NCBI GenBank assembly: GCA_036499825.1
Contig: DASYCZ010000008.1
Coordinates: 62,001-126,000 of the forward strand
Length of the DNA stretch: 64,000 nucleotides
Direction of reading: 5' to 3'
Origin: Paradevosia sp036499825
GTDB lineage: Bacteria > Pseudomonadota > Alphaproteobacteria > Rhizobiales > Devosiaceae
Both the position numbers and the translations under genes were made by a program. The notes under the pieces are model-generated. The model worked only from the letters and a program-made list of their open reading frames with translations. It was not told where the DNA came from and did no database searches. Numbering within the stretch: position 1 is the first letter of the stretch; each line of letters opens with the position of its first letter. This document shows, in pieces, positions 43,018 to 51,035 of this stretch.

Positions 43018-43341
43018 TGGTATACTCCTGGTTGACGCCGCGACGGACAGTTCTTCCGCGAAAAAGACCGTCCGTTCCCTACTTGAGACTGCCTCTTGGT
43101 GAGGCTTTGCACAGTCATAAGCACATCTTACCGGGTCCGCGCGACCGGCCGGATGTGTAACGTTTCCATGATCCTTGCAAAAAAACAGTGCCTCGCGGCA
43201 CCGGGTCATTTGACGGGCTTGACTGCATATCTGAAGACCATAGCACAAATTTTCGGCAGAATCAAAACTGTCGAATCAACGTGCCGAAATGGCCGCAATA
43301 CTGCGCGGTAACCGGGCCTTGGCGCCGCCCCGAGGGGCGTC
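43018..43341 (-). promoter_or_regulatory. 324-bp carD leader/promoter region
   Basis: No gene is evident. Directly before the carD ribosome-binding site is an inverted repeat ACGGAC (43043-43048) / GTCCGT (43070-43075), and further upstream GCCTC (43091-43095) / GAGGC (43101-43105). Both could fold in a carD 5' leader. A short CGCCCC/GGGGCG-type hairpin lies near 43326-43340, just behind the fdxA stop. I cannot place the promoter with confidence. Confidence 0.5.
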
Positions 43342-43680
43342 TCAGTCGCCTTCGCCGGGAGCTTCGGAGAAGTACTTTTCGAACTTGCCCTCGACGCCGT
43401 CCATTTCCTTGGCATCGGCCGGAGCGTCGCGCTTCTCGGTGATGTTTGGCCAGGCGGATGCATATTTGGTATTGATCTCGAGCCACTTGTCGAGGCCACT
43501 CTCGGTGTCGGGCTTGATGGCCTCAGCCGGGCATTCGGGCTCGCAGACGCCGCAATCGATGCATTCGTCCGGGTGGATGACCAGCATGTTCTCGCCTTCA
43601 TAGAAACAGTCGACGGGGCAAACCTCGACGCAGTCCATGTACTTGCAGCGAATGCAGTTGTCCGTGACGATGTAGGTCAT
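43342..43680 (-). CDS. fdxA: Ferredoxin, 7Fe [3Fe-4S][4Fe-4S] type
   Basis: A 112-residue FdII-type ferredoxin. The N-terminal half carries both clusters: C9, C12, C17, C21 with C25 in NCIRCKYMDCVEVCPVDCF, and CIDCGVCEPECP (C40, C43, C46, C50). The C-terminal extension (WLEINTKYASAWPNIT) is typical. It transfers electrons to unidentified partners. The gene order carD - fdxA - S4 protein - helicase is a recognisable block in Hyphomicrobiales. Confidence 0.96.
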   Translation of the reverse strand: MTYIVTDNCIRCKYMDCVEVCPVDCFYEGENMLVIHPDECIDCGVCEPECPAEAIKPDTESGLDKWLEINTKYASAWPNITEKRDAPADAKEMDGVEGKFEKYFSEAPGEGD

Positions 43681-43841
43681 TGGCTGTCCTGGCGCATAGG
43701 CTGCGGCGCAGGCCCTTCATATCGAGAAACACGCGCCCAGGCCGGACGCGAGTTGGTGCTAACGCGTTTTCGAACCAATCGCAAGACTACGATGAAGTAT
43801 GAATTGTCACGTGGCGGACGCGGGATGAAAGAGCATTCCAG

Positions 43842-44249
43842 TCACTCGTCGTCCTCGTGCAGCCGGTCGGTTTCCCGCCGCTGCTTCTTGGTGGGGCGCC
43901 CGGAGCCGGGGGCGCGCGGAGCGATGGCGGCATCGAAGGGTGAGATTTCGGCCCGGGGCAGCGGCGCCGGGGAAAGATCCTCGTAAAGCAGCACGGCTTC
44001 GGGGGCAGGGCCCCGGCGCTCGCCCGGATCGCGAATGCGCCAGACCAGGAGGCGCGTATGGAGGGTAAAGGTCAGCACATCCCCGGCGCCGACCTTATGG
44101 TCGCTCGATGTGGTCCGTTCGGCATTGACCCGAACGGCGCCTGATTCCACCAGCTTTTGCGCCAGCGTGCGGGATTTCACGGCCCGGGAGAAGAACAGCC
44201 ATTTGTCGAGGCGTTGCTTGCCCGGCCTGTCTCCCGCCAAATCAGCCAT
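43842..44249 (-). CDS. S4-domain RNA-binding protein (Hsp15-like)
   Basis: A 135-residue protein. The S4 fold is N-terminal: RLDKWLFFSRAVKSRTLAQKL, SGAVRVNAERT, VGAGDVLTF. The tail is basic and disordered (GSGRPTKKQRRETDRLHEDDE). Hsp15 (HslR) binds stalled 50S subunits; a comparable ribosome-related role is plausible. It lies 12 bp after the SUV3-like helicase gene, so an RNA-related two-gene operon is likely. Confidence 0.9.
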   Translation of the reverse strand: MADLAGDRPGKQRLDKWLFFSRAVKSRTLAQKLVESGAVRVNAERTTSSDHKVGAGDVLTFTLHTRLLVWRIRDPGERRGPAPEAVLLYEDLSPAPLPRAEISPFDAAIAPRAPGSGRPTKKQRRETDRLHEDDE

Positions 44250-44261
44250 GGCGCCGGGCGC

Positions 44262-47200
44262 TCACTCCGGCTTGCGGTTACGCAAGGCAGCCAGGGCCGC
44301 GAAGGGCGAATCGGGATCGAAGACCGGTTCGCGCTTCTCGCGTGGCGGACGATCGAAGGTCTTGCCCTTGCTATTGCCATTGTCGAACTTGCGGGGCTTG
44401 CCTTCGGCGCCGCGATCATCGCGCGGGCGCTCGTTGCGTGGCTTGTCCTTGTCGAAATGCGGGCGCCGCGGGCCGCTATTGTCGCGGCGCGGGCGTTCGG
44501 CCCTCTCGCCAGCCTCAGCTGCCGGCGCGGTAGCCGCTATGGGGTCGCGCCGTGGTGGAGCGGGGCGCTTGTGCTCAGGACGCCGGCCGGCCGGGAACCA
44601 GATCTCATCGAATTGCGGTTCGGTGGGCTCGACGGGCGTTGCGGCAGCTTCCGGAGCCGCCTCTGCGGGCGTGGCATCGACGCCCAGCGTGGTTTCCTCG
44701 ACCGGCGCTTCGATTTCGGCGATTTCGTCGGGGCTGGCGAGGCTTGCCTCGATAGAAGCTGCGGAAGCTTCGCCTTCGGCTGCGATCGCCTCGGGGAGTG
44801 CCTCGACGGCAGCCACCGGCGCTTCGGCCGGTTTGGGTGTGCGACGGACGCGGTAGCCCAGCGAATTGAGGATGGAGGCGAACTCCTCGCCCGCACAGCC
44901 GAGCAGCGAGGTCATCTCCACGGTGACGCGGAAGCCGTTGCCTTCCGCGGCGCCCGGCGGCAATTCGCCCTGGTAGCGCTTGGGGTCGAGGGCGATCAGC
45001 GGGCGGATGATGTCGGCGAGGCGCTCGAGGATATCGACGCGCACGGCGCGCTTGCCCGCAACCTTGAAGCCGGCCACCTCGTAGAGCCGCGGACTCACTT
45101 CGGGATCGATCTCGAAGGAGGTCCGACCAGAGAGCACGGTGTGGGGCAGGTCGGTGACGCCCGGCTGGCGGATGCCGCCATTTTTCAGCGCAAACAGAAT
45201 CAGCGCCAATTCACGGGGCGCCGGCTTCAGGCTGAGCGGCAGGTAGATGTGGTAGGCGCCGAACTTGATGCCGTGCTTGCGCATTTTCGCCCGCACGTCC
45301 TGGTCGAGTGTCTTGACCTCGTCGGCGACCTGGGCGCGCGGCAAGATGCCCAGATGTTCGGAGAGCTGGAAGGCGATGCCGCGGGCGGTGCCTTCGAGAT
45401 CGGCGGGCTCGGCGAGCGAGGCGACCAGTTCGAGCTGGGTGTTGATGTGGTGCCTGAGCCAGAGATTGAGGCGATCCTGGACACCTTCGAGGTCGGGACC
45501 ACTCAGGCTTTCGTCGGCGAGGATAAGGATGCGGGGGCGCAGGATGGCGTCGCCCTCGACCAGTTCGGCGACGATTTCGCCGCGCCAGCGCAGCCGGCCA
45601 TCGGTGGCGAGCACGAACTCCTCATTCGGCGCGCCGGCCAGACGCTCGGCGCGGTTGTGGATTTCCGGCGCCACGACCTGGTCCGCAGCGCTGCGCAACT
45701 GGCGCGCGTCGCCATCCCCGTCGGTGCGGGATAAAGTGAAGCGGAAACCTTCGATCGTGCCGATCAGATGACCTTCGAGGCTGACCTCACCGCGGTCGTT
45801 AATCTCGGGCAGTACCATGCGTTTGTCTCTCAGGTGACGGATCAGCACGCTGGTCCGGCGGTCCACGAAGCGCTGGATCAGCTTTTCGTGCAGGGCGTCG
45901 GACAGACGGTCTTCTATCTCACGGGTTCTGTCGCGCCAATGCGTTGGGTCTTCAAGCCAATTTTTGCGGTTAGCGACAAATGTCCATGTCCGTACCTGAC
46001 GAATTCGGTTCGACAAGGTGTCTATGTCGCCGGAAATATTGTCGCAGAAGCGCACCTGCTCGGCAATCCAATCGGAGTCCACAAAGCCGTGTCGACGCAG
46101 ATCGGAATAGAGACGTGTGACAATTTCGCCATGCTGGGCCGGGGATATGTCGCGATAGTCGGGGGTCTGGCAGACCTCCCACAGCAAATGCACGGCATCG
46201 CGGCCGACGGCTAAACGGTTGGCTTCGTTGCGGGAAATGAATTCGAGGGCGTGCTGGTCGGTGGCGATGGGCACCCGGGTGAGGCTTTTGTGGCCCGGAG
46301 TGACGTCGAGACTGCGCCTGAGGGCCTCCAGTGAGGAAAAGTCGAGATCGGCGTTGCGCCACTGCAAAACCTTGATGGCGTCGAAGTCGTGGCTTTCAAG
46401 CTGTTGGATCAGTTCTGGCTCGAACGGATCGGCGCCGCCCGTGACGCCGAATGTGCCGTTGCGGATGTGGCGCCCGGCGCGCCCGGCGATCTGGCCGAAT
46501 TCGGCCGGCGTGAGCGGCCTGGTCTGGTGGCCATCGAACTTGGTGTCGTCGGCAAAGGCGACGTGATGCACGTCGAGATTGAGGCCCATGCCGATGGCGT
46601 CGGTGGCGACGAGGAAATCCACGTCGCCATTCTGGTAGAGTTCGACCTGGGCATTGCGGGTGCGGGGACTAAGGGCGCCCATGACCACGGCGGCGCCGCC
46701 GCGCTCACGGCGAATCAGTTCGGCGATGGCGTAGACCTGCGAGGCCGAGAAGGCCACGATGGCGGTACGGGTCGGCTGGCGCGAGATTTTCTTGGAGCCC
46801 GCATAGGTCAATTCCGACAGCCGCGGCCTGTGGATGATCTCGACATTGGGCAGCAGCTGCCGAATCACCGGCGCCATGGTGCCGGCGCCCAGCAGCAGGG
46901 TCTCGCTGATGCCGCGGGCGCTCAGGATGCGGTTGGTGAAGATGTGGCCGCGGTCGAAGTCGATGGCGGTCTGCACTTCGTCGATGGCGATGCATTCGAC
47001 GGGAATGTCCGTCGGCATGGCCTCGACGGTAGCTACCCAGTAGCGGGCCCGGGGCGGCACGATGCGTTCTTCGCCCGTGACGAGCGCCACGGCCTGAACG
47101 CCGACGCGCTCGACGACGCGGTTGTAGACCTCACGTGCCAATAGCCGCAGCGGCAACCCGATCATGCCGGTCGCATGGGCCAGCATGCGGTCGATGGCAT

Positions 47201-47267
47201 AATAGGTCTTGCCGGTATTGGTTGGCCCGAGCACGGCCTTGATTGTGTGGGAGGGGCGGGCGTCCAT
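44262..47267 (-). CDS. SUV3-like superfamily 2 RNA/DNA helicase
   Basis: A 1001-residue helicase from ATG 47267 (GTG 47363 would add 32 residues). Motif I GPTNTGKT (14-21), motif II DEVQ (about 95-98), motif VI QIAGRAGRH are intact, with the SUV3 pattern of a TNTGKT Walker A and DEVQ box. It resembles the mitochondrial degradosome helicase SUV3. About the last 180 residues are low-complexity: an acidic Ala/Glu-rich stretch, then an Arg/Lys/Asp/Gly-rich tail (HFDKDKPRNERPRDDRG), suited to RNA binding or partner contact. Co-transcribed with the S4 gene. The substrate is unknown. Confidence 0.9.
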   Translation of the reverse strand: MDARPSHTIKAVLGPTNTGKTYYAIDRMLAHATGMIGLPLRLLAREVYNRVVERVGVQAVALVTGEERIVPPRARYWVATVEAMPTDIPVECIAIDEVQTAIDFDRGHIFTNRILSARGISETLLLGAGTMAPVIRQLLPNVEIIHRPRLSELTYAGSKKISRQPTRTAIVAFSASQVYAIAELIRRERGGAAVVMGALSPRTRNAQVELYQNGDVDFLVATDAIGMGLNLDVHHVAFADDTKFDGHQTRPLTPAEFGQIAGRAGRHIRNGTFGVTGGADPFEPELIQQLESHDFDAIKVLQWRNADLDFSSLEALRRSLDVTPGHKSLTRVPIATDQHALEFISRNEANRLAVGRDAVHLLWEVCQTPDYRDISPAQHGEIVTRLYSDLRRHGFVDSDWIAEQVRFCDNISGDIDTLSNRIRQVRTWTFVANRKNWLEDPTHWRDRTREIEDRLSDALHEKLIQRFVDRRTSVLIRHLRDKRMVLPEINDRGEVSLEGHLIGTIEGFRFTLSRTDGDGDARQLRSAADQVVAPEIHNRAERLAGAPNEEFVLATDGRLRWRGEIVAELVEGDAILRPRILILADESLSGPDLEGVQDRLNLWLRHHINTQLELVASLAEPADLEGTARGIAFQLSEHLGILPRAQVADEVKTLDQDVRAKMRKHGIKFGAYHIYLPLSLKPAPRELALILFALKNGGIRQPGVTDLPHTVLSGRTSFEIDPEVSPRLYEVAGFKVAGKRAVRVDILERLADIIRPLIALDPKRYQGELPPGAAEGNGFRVTVEMTSLLGCAGEEFASILNSLGYRVRRTPKPAEAPVAAVEALPEAIAAEGEASAASIEASLASPDEIAEIEAPVEETTLGVDATPAEAAPEAAATPVEPTEPQFDEIWFPAGRRPEHKRPAPPRRDPIAATAPAAEAGERAERPRRDNSGPRRPHFDKDKPRNERPRDDRGAEGKPRKFDNGNSKGKTFDRPPREKREPVFDPDSPFAALAALRNRKPE

Positions 47268-47785
47268 TGCCTTCGCAATATAGTGCAACGAAGCGAAGTT
47301 GCGAGGTGTTCCGGGATGGAACGGCGGGCGATCAATGCGGAGCGCCGTATTAACGGCTCGCACGAAACGGGAACAAAGTTAGATCGAATCGGCGCGACTC
47401 ACTGAATCCGGCTTTGTTCTATACCGCCTATAGCGGTGTGGATAATGGGCGGGCGCTAACTTCCTCTATGGACGCCCCATGGTACCCGGTTTTCGCGCGA
47501 TTGCCGTTCAACTCGGTTACCGAGGCGTTAATTTCCACCGAAAACGCCCCCGGGGGAAGGGTATGTGAAAGAATCCTGAACAAGATTTGGTCCAACTATT
47601 TTGCGGCTTCATGAATGAGGCCGCACAGACGTTGGGGCGAGCGCCAGTAAATTCACAAAAAAGCCGTTGACCGTCCCAAATCGGGACGCCGATTTCGGTA
47701 ACGTTCAATTAACCATGTTTTCCTCGGCGGGCTGGAACGGAGCTGTGGGGCTGGCTGTTGGCATTGGCATCCCAGAGGAACCACC
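47268..47785. promoter_or_regulatory. 518-bp intergenic region with GANTC cluster and DnaA box
   Basis: No convincing gene; a 66-codon opening at 47414-47614 has no ribosome-binding site. Contents in order: GAACAAAG (47371-47378) and CTTTGTTC (47412-47419) form a perfect inverted repeat that encloses three GANTC sites (47386, 47396, 47404); ACCGC-CTATA-GCGGT (47423-47437); TGTGGATAA (47437-47445), a perfect DnaA 9-mer on the minus strand; another GANTC (47571); a near-perfect 24-bp palindrome TGCGGCTTCAT / ATGAGGCCGCA (47602-47625); and a promoter-like unit listed separately. Confidence 0.55.
47667..47695 (+). promoter_or_regulatory. Promoter-like unit with overlapping dyads before reductase gene
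   Basis: -35-like TTGACC (47667-47672). Overlapping it, CGTCCC (47672-47677) pairs with GGGACG (47683-47688), and AAATCG (47678-47683) pairs with CGATTT (47690-47695), the latter at the expected -10 position. The gene starts about 90 bases downstream. This suits a repressor covering the promoter. Confidence 0.45.
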
Positions 47786-48880
47786 ATGGCCAATGACACG
47801 CTTGCCGCTCCCACCGAACCCCGCAAGGGCATGCCCGCGACCAAGATTGCGGAGGCTGCGTTCAAGGAACGGTTCCTCGGGCAATATATCGATCCAGCCT
47901 TCGATAGCTTGCGGGACGAACTGGAGAAGGTCGCCGCCGCCGCCTGGGATGGCTACAGCCATTCGCGCAAGAGTCCCAGGACGGTGAAGGCGGGGCCGGG
48001 TTACGCCGATCCCGACTATGACCTGGCGGTCGACTGGGTGAGGGCGCGCGACGCCCTCAAGGCGGCGGAAGCCGACTACAGGCAACAAGATCGGGCGCCG
48101 CGGGTACTGCTGATCAACGCCTCGCCCCGTAACGAGCATACGTGTCCGGGCGAGATGTCGAAATCCTATCGTCTGGCGGACCTCGCCAAGGCGCAACTGG
48201 AAGCGGACGGGGTGAGCGTCGAGGTGCTCGACCTGTCACTGCTGACGGCGGAATATGGCCGCAACATCCATCCATGCAAAGCGTGCTTTTCAACGGCGGC
48301 GCCGCTCTGCCATTGGCCCTGCTCGTGCTACCCCAACTATTCGCTGGGGCAGACGCAGGACTGGATGAACGACATCTATCCGATGTGGATGCGGGCCGAC
48401 GGCATCATGATCGTGACGCCGGTGCACTGGTATCAGGTGTCGTCGCCGCTGAAGCTGATGATGGACCGGCTGGTTTGTGCCGATGGAGGCAATCCCGACC
48501 CGACCCTGACGCAGGGCAAGACGGCGGCGCTGGCGAAAAAACTGGAGCTCGATGGCTGGGATTATCCGCGTCCTCTCAAGGGACGGGTGTTTTCAGTGAT
48601 CGTGCATGGCGACGTCGAAGGCGCAGAGGGCGTGCGGCGGTCGGTCTCGGACTGGCTGTCGTTCATGCACATGCTGCCAGCCGGCAAGAATGCCGAGGTC
48701 GATCGCTATATCGGTTATTGGCAGCCTTATGCGACGAGCCATGAGGCGCTCGATGGCGACATCGCGGTGCAGGGCGAGGTCCGGAATGCCGCCAAGACAC
48801 TGGGCGAGGCGGTGAAGGCCAAGCGCGCCGGAGCCCTGGTGATGCCAGGTGAGGATCTGCACCCGGTGCGGCAGAAATAG
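47786..48880 (+). CDS. Flavodoxin-fold NAD(P)H-dependent oxidoreductase
   Basis: A 364-residue protein of the NADPH-dependent FMN reductase superfamily. Strand-loop RVLLINASPRNEHTCPGEMSKSYRLA (phosphate loop), CKACFSTA, then IVTPVHWYQVSSPLKLMMDRLV, the classic second motif. An N-terminal stretch of about 105 residues before the flavodoxin fold is helical, without a known domain. Several cysteines (CKAC, CHWPCSC) might bind metal or form a redox centre. RBS GAGGA precedes ATG 47786. Monocistronic as far as visible; the promoter carries overlapping dyads. Confidence 0.85.
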   Translation: MANDTLAAPTEPRKGMPATKIAEAAFKERFLGQYIDPAFDSLRDELEKVAAAAWDGYSHSRKSPRTVKAGPGYADPDYDLAVDWVRARDALKAAEADYRQQDRAPRVLLINASPRNEHTCPGEMSKSYRLADLAKAQLEADGVSVEVLDLSLLTAEYGRNIHPCKACFSTAAPLCHWPCSCYPNYSLGQTQDWMNDIYPMWMRADGIMIVTPVHWYQVSSPLKLMMDRLVCADGGNPDPTLTQGKTAALAKKLELDGWDYPRPLKGRVFSVIVHGDVEGAEGVRRSVSDWLSFMHMLPAGKNAEVDRYIGYWQPYATSHEALDGDIAVQGEVRNAAKTLGEAVKAKRAGALVMPGEDLHPVRQK

Positions 48881-48889
48881 CCGCCGGGG

Positions 48890-49759
48890 TTACGGCTGCA
48901 TGGCCGTCAGCACCATGGAGAGATCGCCCATATTGGTGCTGAGGAGGGCACGGTAGGGGATGAAATAGCCGGTGTCGCCATAGGGGGCGTACCAGACCAG
49001 GATGCGGTCGCTCTTGGCCAGGTAGTTGGTGATTTCGGACGTGGTGAAATGGCCCGAGATCGGCATGTACCTGACGCTGCACAGGACGACGGGCCCCTGA
49101 TAGCCGGTCCGCGGAGAGGTGGCGGTGTCGTCGGAATTGTAGTTCATGGCGAGGTCGAAGCGCTCCACGCCAGTGAATACGTGCATCTTGCGGTTGCACA
49201 GCGACTTGTCGAGACTGCCGCCCTTGATGACGAAGGAGGCGAGGAAGTCGTTGACGTTGCTGAGGTGCGAGCGCTCGATCGGCACGCGGTCGACATTGTC
49301 GACGATGGGCGGATTGACCACGAAGGACGAGACGTTCTTGCCTGCAAAGCCGACCTTGATGGAGAAATCCTCGCCATTGGCATGGGTCAACAGGTCGAAC
49401 TTCTGGGAAGTCAGCACAGGCGAGGTGGAAAGCCCCGCTGAATCAACCTTGGCGGTGCCGCTGGCGACCATCTGGCCGAGCCCGCTGACATTGGCCGAGA
49501 CCTCCATGTCGTAGCGTTTGCCGTCGTCGTTGAGATTGACGCCCACCGTGGCGATATTGATGCCGCCCAGGGTAATCACATAGCTGGCGGTGCCGGCCAT
49601 GGGCGCTGCGGCAGCCGGGGCAGCAACGAGCGTTGAAGCCAAGACGAGGGCGGCGACCGCCCCAAAACCTTTAGAACGGGCCAAAGGGAACCTCTGCTGC
49701 AAAACCGACGAACGCCCCTCTGGCGGGGCCGAATCACCTTTCAACGAAAATGCGCCCAT
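48890..49759 (-). CDS. DUF3108 domain-containing exported protein
   Basis: A 289-residue protein with a signal peptide (KGFGAVAALVLASTLVAAPAAAA, cleavage about residue 52) and a DUF3108 beta-rich domain: ASYVITLGGINIATVGVNL, then RTGYQGPVVLCSVRYMPISG. The family is periplasmic with lipocalin- or LolA-like folds of unknown function. The long N-terminal region before the signal (about 28 residues) suggests the true start could be an internal codon. It is divergent from rpmB across 157 bp, a typical arrangement in the order. Confidence 0.85.
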   Translation of the reverse strand: MGAFSLKGDSAPPEGRSSVLQQRFPLARSKGFGAVAALVLASTLVAAPAAAAPMAGTASYVITLGGINIATVGVNLNDDGKRYDMEVSANVSGLGQMVASGTAKVDSAGLSTSPVLTSQKFDLLTHANGEDFSIKVGFAGKNVSSFVVNPPIVDNVDRVPIERSHLSNVNDFLASFVIKGGSLDKSLCNRKMHVFTGVERFDLAMNYNSDDTATSPRTGYQGPVVLCSVRYMPISGHFTTSEITNYLAKSDRILVWYAPYGDTGYFIPYRALLSTNMGDLSMVLTAMQP

Positions 49760-49807
49760 GACTCTCGGGGTGCAAGCACGCGATGGTCACAACACCGTCG
49801 TGAAAGC

Positions 49808-49836
49808 TTGACGGAGGGCGCCGGTTTCTCTATGGA
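49808..49836 (+). promoter_or_regulatory. Sigma70-type promoter of rpmB
   Basis: -35 TTGACG (49808-49813), 17-bp spacer, -10 TATGGA (49831-49836); 80 bases before the rpmB start. Confidence 0.6.
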
Positions 49837-49916
49837 GACGCCAGATTTCAGGAAATGCTGGCCCGTCGCGGGGCACGATCCCCGCCGAGAGCCTTTATGC
49901 AACAGGATAGACCCAA

Positions 49917-50201
49917 ATGGCACGGCGTTGTGAACTCACCGGCAAGGGCGTAATGACGGGGAACACCGTGAGCCACGCGCTCAATCGTACCCGCCGCCGC
50001 TTTCTGCCCAATCTCGTCCATGTGACGCTGATCTCGGAGACGTTGAATCGCTCCGTGAAGCTGCGCATTTCCGCCCATGCGCTGCGCTCGGTCGAGCACC
50101 GCGGTGGCCTCGATGCGTTCCTGCTCAAGCAGAGCGACGAGGACCTGTCGGTCAATGCGCTGGCGCTGAAGAAAGAAGTGCGCGCCGCTCAGGCCGCCTA
50201 A
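49917..50201 (+). CDS. rpmB: 50S ribosomal protein L28
   Basis: A 94-residue L28, beginning MARRCELTGKGVMTGN, with NRTRRRFLPNLVHV and LRISAHALRSVEH as in alphaproteobacterial L28. Only one N-terminal cysteine is present, so it is the zinc-free type. ATG 49917 is the family start. Followed by a GNRA-loop terminator. Confidence 0.97.
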   Translation: MARRCELTGKGVMTGNTVSHALNRTRRRFLPNLVHVTLISETLNRSVKLRISAHALRSVEHRGGLDAFLLKQSDEDLSVNALALKKEVRAAQAA

Positions 50202-50226
50202 GCTTCTTCAACTGCCCGAAATTTTG

Positions 50227-50263
50227 CCGCGCGGACCGCAAGGTGCGCGCGGTTTCGTATTTT
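50227..50263 (+). terminator. Intrinsic terminator after rpmB
   Basis: Stem CCGCGCGGACC / GGTGCGCGCGG (10 of 11 pairs) closed by a GCAA tetraloop (50227-50252), then TTTCGTATTTT. Confidence 0.85.
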
Positions 50264-50331
50264 CGAGGGGAAGCCCTCGAACACCAGCGCCGGTCTTATG
50301 CCGGAGATGCGGTTTACATAGAGGTGCATGA

Positions 50332-50982
50332 ATGCTCGCTCGCATGAAGACGCCGCGCTTTGCGGCGGCCGTTATCGCCATGATCATCGTGGTTACGGCG
50401 TCCAATATCCTGGTGCAGTTTCCCCTGCATGTGGCCTTCGCCGGCATCGACTTCGGCGATATCCTGACCTGGGGCGCTTTCACCTATCCGCTGGCTTTCC
50501 TGGTTTCGGACCTGACCAACCGCACGTTCGGCGCGGCGCTGGCGCGCGTGGTGGTGGTGATCGGCTTTGCGGTGGCCGTGGTGCTGTCGGTGTATCTGTC
50601 GACGCCCCGCATCGCCCTCGCCTCGGGAACGGCATTCCTCGTCGGACAGCTGCTCGACATTTCGGTGTTCTCGCAGCTGCGCCGGCTGATGTGGTGGCTG
50701 CCGCCGCTGGCGGGCTCGCTGCTGGGCTCGGCGCTCGACACCATCATCTTCTTTTCGCTGGCCTTCGCGCCGGTCTTTGCAGGGATCGACCTGCTGTTCG
50801 GCATGGCGGACGGTTCGCTGCCCTTTCCGGCGGCGCTGCTGGGCGTCGGGCCGGAAGTGCCGTTATGGGTTGGGTTGGGGGCCGGCGATTTTGCCGTGAA
50901 GTTCCTGGCCGCGGCGCTGTTGCTGGTGCCCTATCGCCTGATCATGGGCGCCCTGACGCAGCGCGCGGCGCTGGCGGCATAA
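50332..50982 (+). CDS. yhhQ: VUT-family membrane protein (queuosine-precursor transporter)
   Basis: A 216-residue protein with six membrane helices. AFTYPLAFLVSDLTNRTFG is the COG1738/YhhQ signature. YhhQ takes up queuosine precursors (preQ0/preQ1) in E. coli. gluQRS at 28 kb is in the same pathway, which supports queuosine use by this organism. ATG 50332 has GAGG 8 nt upstream; ATG 50344 is an alternative. I looked for a preQ1 riboswitch in the 130-bp leader and saw none. Confidence 0.88.
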   Translation: MLARMKTPRFAAAVIAMIIVVTASNILVQFPLHVAFAGIDFGDILTWGAFTYPLAFLVSDLTNRTFGAALARVVVVIGFAVAVVLSVYLSTPRIALASGTAFLVGQLLDISVFSQLRRLMWWLPPLAGSLLGSALDTIIFFSLAFAPVFAGIDLLFGMADGSLPFPAALLGVGPEVPLWVGLGAGDFAVKFLAAALLLVPYRLIMGALTQRAALAA

Positions 50983-50988
50983 ACAAAT

Positions 50989-51009
50989 CCCCGGGCCGAA
51001 GACCCGGGG
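50989..51009 (-). terminator. Hairpin terminator after the L,D-transpeptidase gene
   Basis: CCCCGGG (50989-50995), 7-nt loop, CCCGGGG (51003-51009). On the minus strand it is followed by GATTTGTTT, so it mainly serves the transpeptidase gene; it may also serve the convergent transporter gene. Confidence 0.7.
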
Positions 51010-51035
51010 ACGGTTGCAACGCCAAATGGAAGTGC

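Noticed and set aside
47437..47445. Chromosomal replication origin
   Set aside because: Only one DnaA 9-mer, no AT-rich unwinding region or origin-linked genes; kept only as a regulatory observation.
47414..47614. 66-codon frame in the 518-bp intergenic region
   Set aside because: No ribosome-binding site and unlike any protein family; the region is better explained as regulatory.
50202..50331. preQ1 riboswitch before the queuosine-precursor transporter
   Set aside because: The leader holds the rpmB terminator and no preQ1-I-like hairpin with an A-rich tail.
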